A stretch of DNA of 64,000 bases from Vreelandella olivaria (GCA_004295565.1 AP019416.1:1860001-1924000); one strand, 5' to 3'; positions 42,823-53,045 are shown, numbered from the stretch's first letter. Translations and numbers: made by a program. The notes: generated from the letters alone by a model not told the origin.

Positions 42823-45120
42823 CCTCAATGATCAAACAGAACCAGAACAGGGCAGTCCATCCCGCACCTTGATTAATCGATGGTCACATCATCTTGTCGA
42901 GCCATTTGTACTATTCAGTATAGTGGCCTTTATGATGCTGCTGGTTATATGGGGCAGTACTTATTTTTAGTCAATAAAGAGCGTATGGTCATTGAGCGCC
43001 AGGCTGAGCTGTCTGTGAGTGAAATAACCGACACCTATGAAGCGCGTGTTGTCAGAGCCTTGCGGGAAATTGACACGGCACTGAAATTAGTTCGTTTTAC
43101 CGCCAATAGCAGTGATTACGCGAACGTGCTTGGTGTGTTAAATGAGCAGCGGTTACTGCCGCCTGCTCTGCTATTCACCATCAGTATTGTTGATGCACAG
43201 GGCAGGATTGTTGAAACGACTGATTCAGGACGGCGGGCAGCGCCTAACGCCCCTTCGCAAGCAGTGCTGGACGATGACTACTTGGCCGTTTGGGAGACGG
43301 ATGCTTATCAAGCAACACAGCTGACTTTTGCTCGGCCGTTAATGTCCCAGACAACATCTGAGGAAGGGGCAGGCACGGGGTGGGTGGTTATCGCTATTGA
43401 TGCGAATTACTTTGTGAGCAGTTATGAAGTGGGTTCGTTGGGGCAGCAGGGAATGCTGGCCCTTGTTGGTACGGGTGGCGAGGTACTTGTCAGGCTCACC
43501 GGAGAGGCTACCTACTCCGGCGAGCTGATGGATATAGCGGCTTGGAAAAGTAGCACTCTGGATGCTGTAAGTGCCCCTTTCTGACCCATTGGCAAGGTGT
43601 GGAGCGCTACACGCTGGTTCGCCAACTGTATGATTTCCCATTATCTATCGTCGTCGGGTTGTCTGCGCAGGAGCAGTTGGCCGCGGCTCAACAGCTGGCG
43701 CGAAAATATTGGCAGCGGGCTGCTTGGACAAGCGGCTTGCTGCTGATCATTCTGGCTATGCTCGCCCGTCTAAGCTGGCAGCTTCAGCGGGCGCAGCAGC
43801 GGGTAATGGAAGAGCGTGTATTGCACGCCCAGCAGGTTGAGCACTTGGCTTTCCATGACACGCTAACCGATTTGCCTAATCGAGCTTTTTTTGAGCCACT
43901 GGCTTACCCAGTCTGTGAAGCTTGGCACCCGCCATGATGAATCCTTTGCGCTCCTTTTCCTGGATCTTGACCGCTTTAAGTTAATTAATGACACCTTAGG
44001 GCATGATGCCGGAGACCACCTGCTGCAAGAGGCGGCAAGGCGGCTGACCGCGTCGGTGCGAGAAAGCGATTTTGTCGCTCGGTTAGGGGGGGACGAATTT
44101 GTCATTATCTTGAGCAGGGCCAGCCGCCGAGATCAGATTGAGCCAATAGCCCAAAAATTCTATCCGCTGTTAGAGACCCTTTTATGCTGGCGGGCCAGGA
44201 GTGTCATGTCTCGGTCAGTATTGGTGTTTCGCTGTATCCGTTTGACGGGCTTGATGAGCAAACATTAATGAAAAGTGCTGATATGGCCATGTATCAGGCG
44301 AAGCAACTGGGCAAAAACAATGTCCAGTACTATACCGACGAATTAAGTGCTGAAATGGATGTGCGCTTAACCCTGAGTCTGGCCTGCACCGGGCACTTGC
44401 CGGTCAAGAGTTTAGGCTGTTCTTTCGGTCAAAGCATGACATCGAAGCTGGCAACACGCTTGGCATGGAGGCTCTGTTGCGTTGGCAGCATCCAACACTT
44501 GGCCTGCTTGAGCCCGCGCAATTTATGCCCCTGGCTGAAGAGAGCGGTTTGGCAATGCCTATCGGTCAATGGGTGCTCGAAAATGCCTGTAGGCAAAGCA
44601 TTCTTTGGCAGCATGAAGGGTTTCCTGCATTAACCATGGCGGTGAATATTTCAGCACGCCAATTTTATGACAATGGCTTTGTTGAGAGTGTCAGCGACGC
44701 ATTAACGACAACCGGTATGGATCCGAGGCTGCTTGAGTTGGAAATTACCGAGAGCATGCTGCTACAGGATGTTAACCGTACAGCGAGTGTTTTTGCAGAG
44801 ATCAAAAACTGGGTGTCAGGATTGTGGTTGACGATTTTGGCACCGGGTATTCGTCTTTATCTGATTTAAACGTGTTACCAGTAGACGCTTTAAAAGTCAG
44901 CTCTTGTCTAGTTAGGCGGTTATCAGGGACACGTCATGACCAGCAGTTATCTTCATCAGTCATTGAACTGGGCCAGCGTCTCAGCCGCCAGGTGTTTGCG
45001 AAGGGAGTCGCCTCCCATGAGCAGGCACGCTTCATTCGCAGCCCCTCTAGTCACCATTTCCACGGTTTTTATAGTTATAGACCGTTATCCTTAGAGGAGA
45101 GCTGTCTGGGTAAGGAGTAG
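42815..45120 (+). CDS. membrane GGDEF-EAL protein with extracytoplasmic sensor, about six frame breaks
   Basis: A c-di-GMP enzyme. A membrane helix ([23 protein letters not shown]) and a periplasmic Cache-like domain to about 43700 are followed by a second helix ([16 protein letters not shown]), a GGDEF domain with [12 protein letters not shown] and an inhibitory RxxD (RESD) five residues before it, and an EAL domain starting with MEALLRW and VNISARQF. The [10 protein letters not shown] motif is intact, but the Asp after KI(D) and the Glu of (A)EGV(E) read KVSS and AKGVA. Frame changes occur near 42965, 43580, 43893, 44180, 44395 and 44812. The TTG start at 42815 overlaps the upstream stop. 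Diguanylate cyclase is likely; EAL activity is doubtful. Confidence 0.85.
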
Positions 45121-45147
45121 TCGCTTGGATCACTTGTGTTAGTGAAG

Positions 45148-45208
45148 CACTGCTTACCCTTTTATAGCCAATGCAGGGCAAGCAGTGTGCGTAGTTTTAA
45201 ACCTACGC
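45148..45208. terminator. hairpins between the c-di-GMP gene and ETF-QO
   Basis: CACTGCTTACCCT (45148-45160) pairs with AGGGCAAGCAGTG (45175-45187) with one mismatch, and GCGTAG/CTACGC at 45189-45208 forms a second stem around TTTTAAAC. They lie between two convergent genes, so one or both may terminate transcription; T runs are weak. Confidence 0.5.
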
Positions 45209-45210
45209 TG

Positions 45211-46872
45211 TTACATATTGGGATAGTTGGGCCCGCCACCGCCTTCGGGAGCTACCCAGGTAATGTTCTGAGCAGGGTCTTTGATATCACAAGTTTTGCA
45301 GTGCACGCAGTTTTGGAAGTTAATCTGAAAGCGTGGCTGTCCCGCGCTATCTTCCACTACTTCGTAAACGCCAGCAGGGCAGTAGCGTTGTGCCGGTTCT
45401 GCGTATTTAGGCAGATTTTCGCGGATTGGTAGCTCAGGATCATCCAGGCGCAAATGGCACGGCTGATCCTCTTCATGGTTAGTGTTCGACAGAAACACAG
45501 AGGTAGGCTTGTCGAAGGAGAGCTTGCCGTCCGGTTTGGGATAGTTAATCTTTTCAAACTCGGCTGCCGGCTTGAGGGCACCATGGTCGGTGGCCGTGTC
45601 ATGGACATTTGGTAGCTTGTTGCCCAGCAACTGATGAGCAAAGTTATACGCTCCGCCGCCGACGGTGCCATATTTGTGGATCGCGGGCCCAAAGCTGGCA
45701 CTCTCTTTCAGCTCTTGATAGGCCCAGCTGGCTTCCCATTTCTGGGTGAAGCTCGTTAGCTCCTGTGCGCCCTCATCGCCCCCTTTGATCGCCTCAAATA
45801 CGCTTTCCGCAGCAATCAAGCCAGACTTCATGGCGGTATGCAGCCCTTTGATCTTGGAGAAATTGAGGGTACCCGCATCACAGCCAATCAATAGTCCGCC
45901 GGGGAAGGTCATTTTAGGTAGGCTGTTAAAGCCCCTTTGGTAATTGCCCGGGCGCCGTAAGCAACGCGCTTACCATCTTCGAGGTACTGGCTAATGACCG
46001 GGTGATGCTTCATGCGCTGAAATTCGTCGAAGGGCGAGAGCCATGGATTCTGGTAGCCAAGATCCATAATCAAACCCACAACGACCTGCTGGTTTTCCGC
46101 ATGGTAAAGGAACCAGCCGCCGTGGGCGTTTTTATCCAATGGCCAGCCAGAACCATGCAATACAAGCCCGGGCTCGTGCTTGTCGGCAGGCACATCCCAC
46201 AGTTCTTTAAGGCCGATACCGTAGTGCTGTGGGTCGCGACCTACATCCAGTGAGAAGTCTTTGATTAGCCGCTTGCCCAAATGCCCCGCGCGCCTTCGGC
46301 AAACAGCGTGTACTTGGCACGCAGCTCCATGCCCGGCATATGGCCATCCTTGGGGGTGCCATCGGCGGCGACGCCCATATCGCCAATCAGAATGCCGCGC
46401 ACAGCGCCATCTTCAATAATGACCTCTTGGGCAGCAAAACCCGGGAAGATTTCTACGCCAAGGCCCTCTGCCTGTTCCGCCAGCCAGCGGCACAGGTTGC
46501 CTGCACTGATCACGTAACGGGTAAGGTCGCCCCCGGTGTTATGCATGCTTTTAGGCACTAAAGCGTTGGGCACTTTCTGCGCTTTTTCGGCATCTTTGAG
46601 CAAGAAGACGTCGTCGCGAATCGCCGGTGTATTGAGCGGTGCGCCGCGCTCCTTCCAGTCAGGAAATAGCTCCGCCAGTGCACGGGGTTCAAACACCGCG
46701 CCGGATAAAATGTGCGCGCCAACCTCTGAACCTTTCTCAACGACACACACCGTGAGTTCTTGCTCAGCCTCATTGGCTTGCTGCATCAGTCGGCATGCAG
46801 CGGAAAGCCCGATGGGCCCGCACCGACAATGACGACATCAAAGTCCATTACATCGCGTTCTACAGTTTCCAC
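45211..46872 (-). CDS. electron transfer flavoprotein-ubiquinone oxidoreductase, several frame breaks
   Basis: ETF-QO passes electrons from ETF to ubiquinone in the inner membrane and is needed for fatty-acid and amino-acid oxidation. The FAD-binding start VVIVGAGPSGLSAACRL, the central GIGLKELWDVPADKHEPG, GGFNSLPKMTFPGGLLIGCDAG and the C-terminal [4Fe-4S] site YCPAGVYE with NCVHCKTCDIKDP are diagnostic. Frame changes lie near 45910, 46275 and 46790. GTG at 46872 with AAGGAG upstream is the likely start. Corrected length is about 554 residues. It is divergent from etfBA, encoding its electron donor. Confidence 0.95.
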
Positions 46873-46910
46873 CCGGTTTCTCCTTACTCTTTTTTAAGCG
46901 TCAACTTTTA

Positions 46911-46953
46911 CAAAGCTAACCCAAAGCTAGCCCAAAGCTAACCCAAAGTTCGG
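46911..46953. repeat. 11-bp tandem repeat near ETF-QO
   Basis: Consecutive copies of CCAAAGCTAAC: CAAAGCTAAC (46911-46920), CCAAAGCTAGC (46921-46931), CCAAAGCTAAC (46932-46942) and a degraded CCAAAGTTCGG (46943-46953). They lie in the 5' region of ETF-QO, about 39 bases before its start. Confidence 0.85.
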
Positions 46954-46989
46954 GCTAGGAAACTAGCTTATAAAAGTGATCTTAATTTA

Positions 46990-47002
46990 AAACGGTCGTT
47001 TG
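46990..47002. promoter_or_regulatory. PsrA-like palindrome upstream of ETF-QO
   Basis: AAAC-GGTC-GTTTG at 46990-47002 agrees with the published PsrA site of Pseudomonas ((G/C)AAAC-N2-4-GTTTG(C)), where the fatty-acid-responsive PsrA controls etf and beta-oxidation genes. It lies about 120 bases before ETF-QO. Identification is by eye; no psrA gene is in the window. Confidence 0.5.
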
Positions 47003-47203
47003 CTTCTGGTTATGCCCCATGATAGGCATAATACCTGTGTCAGGTCACGCCTACGATGGTGAAAGGGGCATTTATTGGCTGTATGCTTTGCTTACCAGCG
47101 TTCAGTGCTACGACTAAGGCCGTAGTGGGCGATTAAGCATTAGCTATTGTCGCTTTATGGCAGGCTATGGCAAATTGATAAGGTTTTTCAATTGTGCACC
47201 TAT

Positions 47204-47217
47204 CAAACGCTCGATTG
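47204..47217. promoter_or_regulatory. second PsrA-like palindrome upstream of etfB
   Basis: CAAAC-GCTC-GATTG at 47204-47217 matches the PsrA half-sites with one mismatch in the right arm. A TATATT at 47224-47229 just downstream could be a -10 for etfBA, placing the palindrome over the -35 region, as expected for repression. The regulatory call is tentative. Confidence 0.45.
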
Positions 47218-47398
47218 AATTTGTATATTGAATTTAAAAGCGCCGTCGTTATCGTTGGCAGCGCCTGTATTGGGGCAGGCGAATCGCTGTTGAGAGATTG
47301 CCAGTCAGTCTCCAATACACCACACATCTTAAAAGGGGTATCCGCTGGGCGGGTGCCGTCTCAGGGTAACGGCTTTACACAAGCCAAGCGAGGAACCT

Positions 47399-48148
47399 AT
47401 GAAAGTACTCGTCGCGGTGAAACGCGTCATCGACTATAACGTCAAAATCCGCGTTAAGGCGGATCATTCGGACGTCGATCTTACCAACGTCAAAATGGCC
47501 ATGAACCCCTTCTGCGAAATTGCCGTGGAAGAGGCGGTGCGCCTCAAAGAGAAGGGCGTCGCCACGGAAGTGGTCGTCGTTACGGTAGGCCCCAAGGCCG
47601 CCCAAGAGCAGCTGCGTACCGCGCTGGCCCTGGGGGCAGACCGCGCCATCCATATCGAAACCGACGAGCGCGCCGAATCCCTGGCGGTGGCCAAGCTGTT
47701 GGCCAAAGTGGTCGAAGAGGAGCAGCCGGGGTTGGTGGTGCTGGGCAAGCAGGCCATCGACACCGACAACAACCAGACCGGCCAAATGCTCGCCGCGCTG
47801 ACCGGCCTGCCCCAGGGCACATTTGCGTCAGAAGTGGCGGTCGACGGCGACAAGGTCAATGTCACCCGTGAAATCGACGGCGGCCTGCAAACCATTGCCC
47901 TAACGCTGCCAGCGATTGTCACCACCGACCTGCGCTTGAACGAGCCGCGCTACGCCAAGCTCCCCGATATCATGAAGGCCAAGAAAAAGCCGCTGGATGT
48001 CAAAAACCCCGCCGATTACGGCGTCGAGGTCGCCTCCAAGGTGAGTCTACTCAAAGTAGAGTCGCCCGCCGAGCGCAAAGGCGGTGTCAAAGTCGCCTCG
48101 GTAGACGAGCTGATCGACAAACTCAAAAACGAAGCCAAAGTTCTTTAA
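47399..48148 (+). CDS. etfB: electron transfer flavoprotein beta subunit
   Basis: EtfB pairs with EtfA to carry electrons from acyl-CoA and other dehydrogenases to ETF-QO. The intact 249-residue protein begins [20 protein letters not shown] and carries the AMP-binding [19 protein letters not shown] loop and the signature [34 protein letters not shown] precedes the ATG. Codons here end strongly in C or G, unlike flanking genes. etfA follows 54 bases later. Confidence 0.97.
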   Translation: MKVLVAVKRVIDYNVKIRVKADHSDVDLTNVKMAMNPFCEIAVEEAVRLKEKGVATEVVVVTVGPKAAQEQLRTALALGADRAIHIETDERAESLAVAKLLAKVVEEEQPGLVVLGKQAIDTDNNQTGQMLAALTGLPQGTFASEVAVDGDKVNVTREIDGGLQTIALTLPAIVTTDLRLNEPRYAKLPDIMKAKKKPLDVKNPADYGVEVASKVSLLKVESPAERKGGVKVASVDELIDKLKNEAKVL

Positions 48149-48202
48149 GGTCGGTTAATTACCCCCGTACTTTAAGCATGCGCTTTGAAAGGAGCTGATT
48201 TT

Positions 48203-49128
48203 ATGAGCATTTTGGTACTTGCCGACCTGCACGAAGGCCAACTGGCCGGCGCCACTGCCCACGTGGTAACGGCCGCCCAAGCCATCGGTGGCGATATCGA
48301 TATCCTGGTGGCCGGGGAAGGCGTTCAAGCCGCGGCCGAGGCCGCCGCCAAACTCGACGGCGTGAGCAAAGTGCGCGTTGCCGATAACGCCGTTTACGCC
48401 CACCAGCTGGCCGAGCCCATGGGCGCGCTGCTGGTCGAACTGGCCGATGGCTACACCCACGTACTGGCCAGCGCCTCCACCACCGGCAAAACGTACTGCC
48501 GCGCCTGGCGGCCCTAAAAGACGTCAGCCAGCTGTCGGACGTTATCGCCGTGGACAGCGCCGATACCTTTAAGCGCCCGATCTACGCGGGTAACGCCATC
48601 GCGACGGTGAAAAGCGACGATGCCCTTAAGGTCATCACCGTGCGCGCCACCGGCTTTGATGCGGTCGGCACCAGCGGCAGCGCGACGATTGAAACCGTCG
48701 ATGTAGTGGTGGACAACAGCCAGTCCAGCTTTGTCAAAGAAGAGCTGGCGCAGTCGGATCGTCCTGAACTGGGCGGCGCCAAGGTGGTGATCTCCGGCGG
48801 CCGCGGTATGGGCAACGGCGAAAACTTCAAGCTACTCGACGGCATTGCCGACAAGCTGGGGGCTGCCATCGGTGCTTCCCGGGCCGCGGTCGACGCCGGC
48901 TTTGTACCCAACGATATGCAGGTCGGCCAAACCGGCAAGATCGTCGCCCCGGATCTGTATATCGCCGTGGGCATTTCCGGTGCCATCCAGCACTTGGCGG
49001 GTATGAAGGACTCTAAGGTGATCGTCGCAATTAACAAAGACGACGAAGCACCGATCTTCCAGGTGGCGGATTACGGCCTGGTGGGGGATCTGTTTGAGGT
49101 TCTGCCAGAGCTGGAGAGCAAGCTGTAA
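48203..49128 (+). CDS. etfA: electron transfer flavoprotein alpha subunit, one frame break
   Basis: EtfA holds the [24 protein letters not shown] is the start; the FAD motif is [19 protein letters not shown] with [19 protein letters not shown] and [20 protein letters not shown] later. One base is missing near 48494 (ACTACCGGCAAAA...). Corrected length is 308 residues. ATG 48203 has AAGGAG seven bases upstream. Operon with etfB; terminator follows. Confidence 0.97.
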
Positions 49129-49153
49129 GCAATACGTGAGTAAATAGCGGTGG

Positions 49154-49182
49154 GCCGGCTTCGCCAGAAGTCGGCTTTTTTT
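49154..49182 (+). terminator. terminator after etfA
   Basis: GCCGGCTTC pairs with GAAGTCGGC (one G-U pair) around the loop GCCA, followed by seven T. It closes the etfBA operon. Confidence 0.88.
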
Positions 49183-49326
49183 GGCCGGTGTATTAGGTAA
49201 ACTGGCAATAGTTGACTAAAGTACTGGGGCAAAGGTAAGAAATACCACCCCGGTGGTTGAAAAAGCTGCGGGCTGACCGCACATAGGTAAGTGAAAGCAA
49301 CGAAAGCCACTCAAGGAGATGATGAT

Positions 49327-49937
49327 ATGGCACATACACTACCCGAATTGCCGTACGCATATGACGCTCTCGAACCGCATATCGATGCGATGACGATGGA
49401 AATTCACCACTCTCGTCACCATCAGACCTACATCAACAACCTGAATGCCGCGCTGGAAGGCACGGGTCTTGAGGATGTACCCGTCGAAGAGCTGGTCGCC
49501 AATCTAGATCGCGTCCCAGAAGCCAAGCGTCAAGCCGTTATCAATAACGGTGGCGGTCATGCCAACCACTCCATGTTTTGGCAAATGATGTCGCCTAACG
49601 GCGGTGGCAACCCCAGGGCGATGTCGCAAAAGCAATTGATGCTGAGCTGGGCGGTCTGGAAGCCTTTAAAGAAGAGTTCAAAAAAGCGGCTGTTGGCCGT
49701 TTCGGCAGTGGTTGGGCATGGCTCTCCATTACCCCTGAAAAGAAATTAGTGGTAGAGAATACCCTGAACCAAGACAGCCCGTTGATGCACGGCAACACGC
49801 CACTGCTAGGTCTGGATGTTTGGGAGCATGCCTACTACCTGAAGTATCAAAATAAGCGTCCGGACTACATTGCTGCGTTCTTTAACGTGGTGAACTGGGA
49901 AGACGTTGAGCGTCGTTACCAAGCTGCGATTAGCTAA
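49327..49937 (+). CDS. sodA: superoxide dismutase, Mn-type, one frame break
   Basis: Metal ligands are seen in [13 protein letters not shown] (His), [11 protein letters not shown] (His) and [21 protein letters not shown] (Asp and His). The Mn-type indicators [10 protein letters not shown] and NQDSPLMHG (with the outer-sphere Gln in NTLNQDS) point to manganese and not iron (which has NHxFYW with Ala/Gln in the first loop). A frame change lies near 49617 in CCC-AGGG. Corrected length is 203 residues. It sits immediately before the class Ib ribonucleotide reductase, itself commonly Mn-loaded. Metal specificity is an inference from residues. Confidence 0.93.
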
Positions 49938-49978
49938 TATTGCTATGATCCGCTAGCCGCGCCGCTTTGCGGCGCTGT

Positions 49979-50011
49979 AAAAACCGCCCACTTTCTAGTG
50001 GGCGGTTTTTT
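49979..50011 (+). terminator. terminator after sodA
   Basis: AAAAACCGCCCACT pairs with AGTGGGCGGTTTTTT around the loop TTCT. This is the strongest hairpin in the second half of the window; it closes sodA. Confidence 0.92.
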
Positions 50012-50091
50012 GTTTGGGACAGTATTGGGCATTAGGTGTCAATATCCTGTGGATGAAAAATACCACATATGCTTGAATTGATTTTCCATTG

Positions 50092-50107
50092 GTCTATATA
50101 TAGTATG
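50092..50107. promoter_or_regulatory. NrdR-like box over the nrdH promoter
   Basis: CTATATATAG at 50094-50103 matches the core CwAtATaTwG of NrdR boxes, with flanking GT...TAT. It overlaps candidate -10 hexamers (TATATA), and TTGAAT at 50073-50078 can serve as -35. A degenerate partner centred 31 bases upstream (about 50067) would give the usual three-turn spacing. The promoter is about 80 bases before the nrdH ATG at 50183. Confidence 0.55.
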
Positions 50108-50182
50108 CGTTGTATCTTCTAGAGGGGGAGGGCACTAGATGTGCTCTACCCGAAAAATGCCGCTATGAAAAGGGGATCATCC

Positions 50183-50404
50183 ATGGAAATTCAGATTTAT
50201 AGCAAGCCGGCTTGTGTTCAGTGCACCGCAACTTACCGCGCGCTCGACAAGCAAGGGCTCGATTACACCGTCATCGATATTACCGCTGAATCCGGTGCCC
50301 AAGAAGAAGTCGAAGCGCTGGGTTATCGGCAGCTTCCTGTCGTGGTGGTAGGTGAGGATCACTGGTCGGGTTTCCGTCCAGACCGTATTCAGGCACTGGC
50401 GTAA
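50183..50404 (+). CDS. nrdH: glutaredoxin-like protein NrdH
   Basis: NrdH is the dedicated electron donor for class Ib ribonucleotide reductase. The 73-residue protein starts MEIQIYSKPACVQCTATYRAL with the redox CVQC and ends HWSGFRPDRIQALA, the WSGF(R/D)PD motif typical of NrdH. AAAGGGG precedes the ATG. The first gene of nrdHIEF, nine bases from nrdI. Confidence 0.95.
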   Translation: MEIQIYSKPACVQCTATYRALDKQGLDYTVIDITAESGAQEEVEALGYRQLPVVVVGEDHWSGFRPDRIQALA

Positions 50405-50413
50405 GTCATCCAA

Positions 50414-50845
50414 ATGCTGGCAAGTTGCGCGCCCACACCTGTAGTCGGCACGTTGGTGTACTTCTCTACGAAATCAGGCAATACCCATCGGTTTGTAGAA
50501 AAACTTGGTTTTGCCGCGCAGCGATTGCCGCTGAATCGCGATGCCCCTGTTCCGCGTGTCACCAGGCCGTATATTTTAGTTACCCCTACATATGGTGGGG
50601 AAGTGAGCAGGGTGCGGTGCCCAAGCAGGTGATCCATTTTCTCAACGACACACATAATCGGAGCCTCCTGCGGGGGTAATTGCAGCGGGAAACACTAATT
50701 TTGGCGAAGCGTATGGCCTTGCTGGCCGTATTATCGCGAAAAATGTAACGTCCCGCTGCTGTATCGATTCGAACTGTTTGGCACCGACGACGACGTGGCC
50801 AACGTCCGCAAAGGAGTAGAAGAGTTTTGGAAACGACAAGCCTAG
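50414..50845 (+). CDS. nrdI: flavodoxin-like NrdI, at least two frame breaks
   Basis: NrdI is a flavodoxin that supplies the oxidant to assemble the di-manganese tyrosyl radical of Nrd[20 protein letters not shown] is the FMN loop, [12 protein letters not shown] the second loop and [34 protein letters not shown] the later core. Frame changes lie near 50600 and 50680-50730. The end (FWKRQA) overlaps the nrdE start by 19 bases. Corrected length is about 144 residues, the family norm. Confidence 0.9.
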
Positions 50846-53045
50846 CCTCTAAAGACACAGCTTCTAAAGAAACAGCCTCTAAAGATTTAGCCGCAAACGG
50901 TGTTGAGGCAAAACGGCCTGCGGCGACGTCTGAAGCGCGCACGCTGGATTACCATGCCCTCAATGCCATGCTCAACCTGTACGGTGCCAATGGCGAGCTA
51001 CAGCTGGATAAGGATCGTGAAGCGGCACGCCAGTACTTCTTGCAGCATGTTAACCAGAACACGGTGTTCTTCCACTCGTTGGAAGAAAAGCTCGATTACC
51101 TGGTCGAAGAGCAGTACTACGAAGCCGAGATGCTGGCCCAGTACAGCTTCGCCTTTATCAAGGCGCTATTCGAGCAGGCTTACGCCTATAAGTTTCGCTT
51201 CCCAAGCTTTTGGGTGCCTTTAAGTACTACACCAGCTACACGCTAAAAACGTTTGATGGCAAGCGCTATCTAGAGCGTTACGAAGACCGTGTCTGCATGG
51301 TCGCGCTGACCCTGGCGCGGGGCGACGAAACGCTGGCGAAGTCGCTGGTGGATGAAATCATTAGCGGCCGTTTTCAGCCCGCGACGCCCACCTTTTGAAC
51401 TGCGGTAAGCAGCAGCGCGGTGAGCTGGTGTCGTGCTTTTGCTGCGTATCGAAGACAATATGGAGTCGATTGGCCGCTCCATTAACTCGGCTCTGCAACT
51501 CTCCAAACGCGGCGGCGGCGTGGCGTTTCTGCTCAGCAATATTCGTGAGTCCGGCGCGCCCATCAAGCGTATCGAAAATCAGTCGTCGGGCATCATCCCG
51601 ATTATGAAACTGCTGGAAGATGCCTTCTCCTATGCTAACCAGCTGGGGGCCCGCCAGGGGGCAGGGGCGGTGTATCTTAACGCTCACCACCCGGATATCC
51701 TGCGCTTTTGGATACCAAGCGGGAAAACGCCGACGAGAAAATTCGTATCAAAACGCTCTCCCTGGGCGTGACGATTCCGGATATTACCTTTGAGCTTGCC
51801 AAGCGCAACGACGACATGTACCTGTTCTCGCCCTACGATGTAGAGCGTGTTTACGGCGTCCCCTTTGGCGATATCAGCGTTACTGAGAAGTACCAGGAGA
51901 TGGTTGCGGATGCGCGCATTCGTAAGCATAAGATCAATGCGCGGGCCTTCTTCCAAACCTTAGCCGAGCTGCAGTTTGAGTCAGGCTACCCGTACATCAT
52001 GTTCGAAGACACGGTTAATCGCGCCAACCCGATTGCTGGTCGTATCAACATGAGCAACCTTTGCTCTGAAATTCTTCAGGTCAATACGCCTACCGAGTAC
52101 GACGACGACCTGGGTTATCGCCAAATCGGTCAGGACATCTCCTGTAACCTGGGCTCTATGAACATTGCCAAGGTGATGGACGCCGGTGATATCGGTACCA
52201 GCGTGGAAATCGCTATTCGTGGTCTTACTGCGGTATCCGAGATGAGCAACCTGCGCAGCGTACCCTCTATTGCCGAAGGTAATGCCAAGTCGCGGGCGAT
52301 TGGCTTGGGCCAGATGAATCTACACGGCTATCTGGCGCGAGAGCATATCTACTACGGCTCTGACGAAGGTTTGGATTTTACCAATCTCTACTTCTACTGC
52401 GTGGCCTTTCATGCGATCCGTGCGTCGAACCGTTTGGCGATTGAGCACAAAGAGTCGTTTGCGGGCTTTGCCGACTCTACCTACGCCTCGGGAATCTTCT
52501 TCGATAAGTACACCGACCAGGCGTGGCTGCCGCGCACCGATAAAGTACGCGGGCTGTTTGAGCGCAGCGGTATTGCGCTGCCGACTCAAGACGATTGGCA
52601 GGAGCTGAAAGCGTCGGTGATGGCCCACGGTTTGTATAACCGTAACCTGCAGGCGGTACCGCCGACGGGGTCGATCTCCTACATCAACAACTCCACCTCC
52701 AGTATTCACCCGGTGGCGGCGAGAATCGAGATTCGTAAAGAGGGCAAGCTGGGGCGCGTTTACTACCCGGCGCCTTTCCTGGATGAAGCGAATTTTGACT
52801 ACTTCCAGGACGCCTACGAAATTGGCCCGGAAAAGATCATCGACACCTACGCGGAAGCCTCGCAGCACGTCGACCAGGGCTTATCGCTAACGCTGTTCTT
52901 CCCGGATACCGCCAGCACGCGGGATATCAACAAAGCGCAGATTTACGCCTGGCGCAAAGGCATCAAAACGCTCTACTACATCCGCCTGCGTCAGAGTGCG
53001 TTAGAAGGGACTGAGGTAGAAGGTTGCGTTTCCTGCACGCTGTAA
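50827..53045 (+). CDS. nrdE: class Ib ribonucleotide reductase alpha chain NrdE, three or more frame breaks
   Basis: NrdE reduces ribonucleoside diphosphates. There is no N-terminal ATP-cone, as expected for class Ib. Catalytic and redox Cys are seen in [15 protein letters not shown]-like reading ([13 protein letters not shown]), [13 protein letters not shown] and the C-terminal CVSC (EGCVSCTL). Frame changes lie near 51215, 51395-51430 and 51705. TTG at 50827 is the likely start (AGGAG ten bases upstream). The first 25 residues are an Ala/Ser/Lys-rich repeat before the conserved [14 protein letters not shown]. Corrected length is about 740 residues. Confidence 0.95.
50845..50889 (+). repeat. 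three 15-bp tandem units at the NrdE N-terminus
   Basis: GCCTCTAAAGACACA, GCTTCTAAAGAAACA and GCCTCTAAAGATTTA are consecutive 15-bp units at codons 7-21 of nrdE, encoding [15 protein letters not shown]. The unit differs by two to three bases between copies. Confidence 0.85.

Larger units (their letters stand above)
46873..47398. other. divergent control region of ETF-QO and etfBA
   Basis: 526 bp without a convincing gene. It contains the 11-bp repeat and the two PsrA-like palindromes listed separately; TTCAATTG (47187-47194) and CGATTGAA also form an imperfect inverted repeat around the second site. Divergent promoters are expected here but no strong -35/-10 pair was found. Confidence 0.7.

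Noticed and set aside
42815-45120. Reading the c-di-GMP gene as a set of separate short genes or a pseudogene
   Set aside because: The pieces follow one another in the family order with motifs on each side of every break, and the same break style occurs in essential genes.
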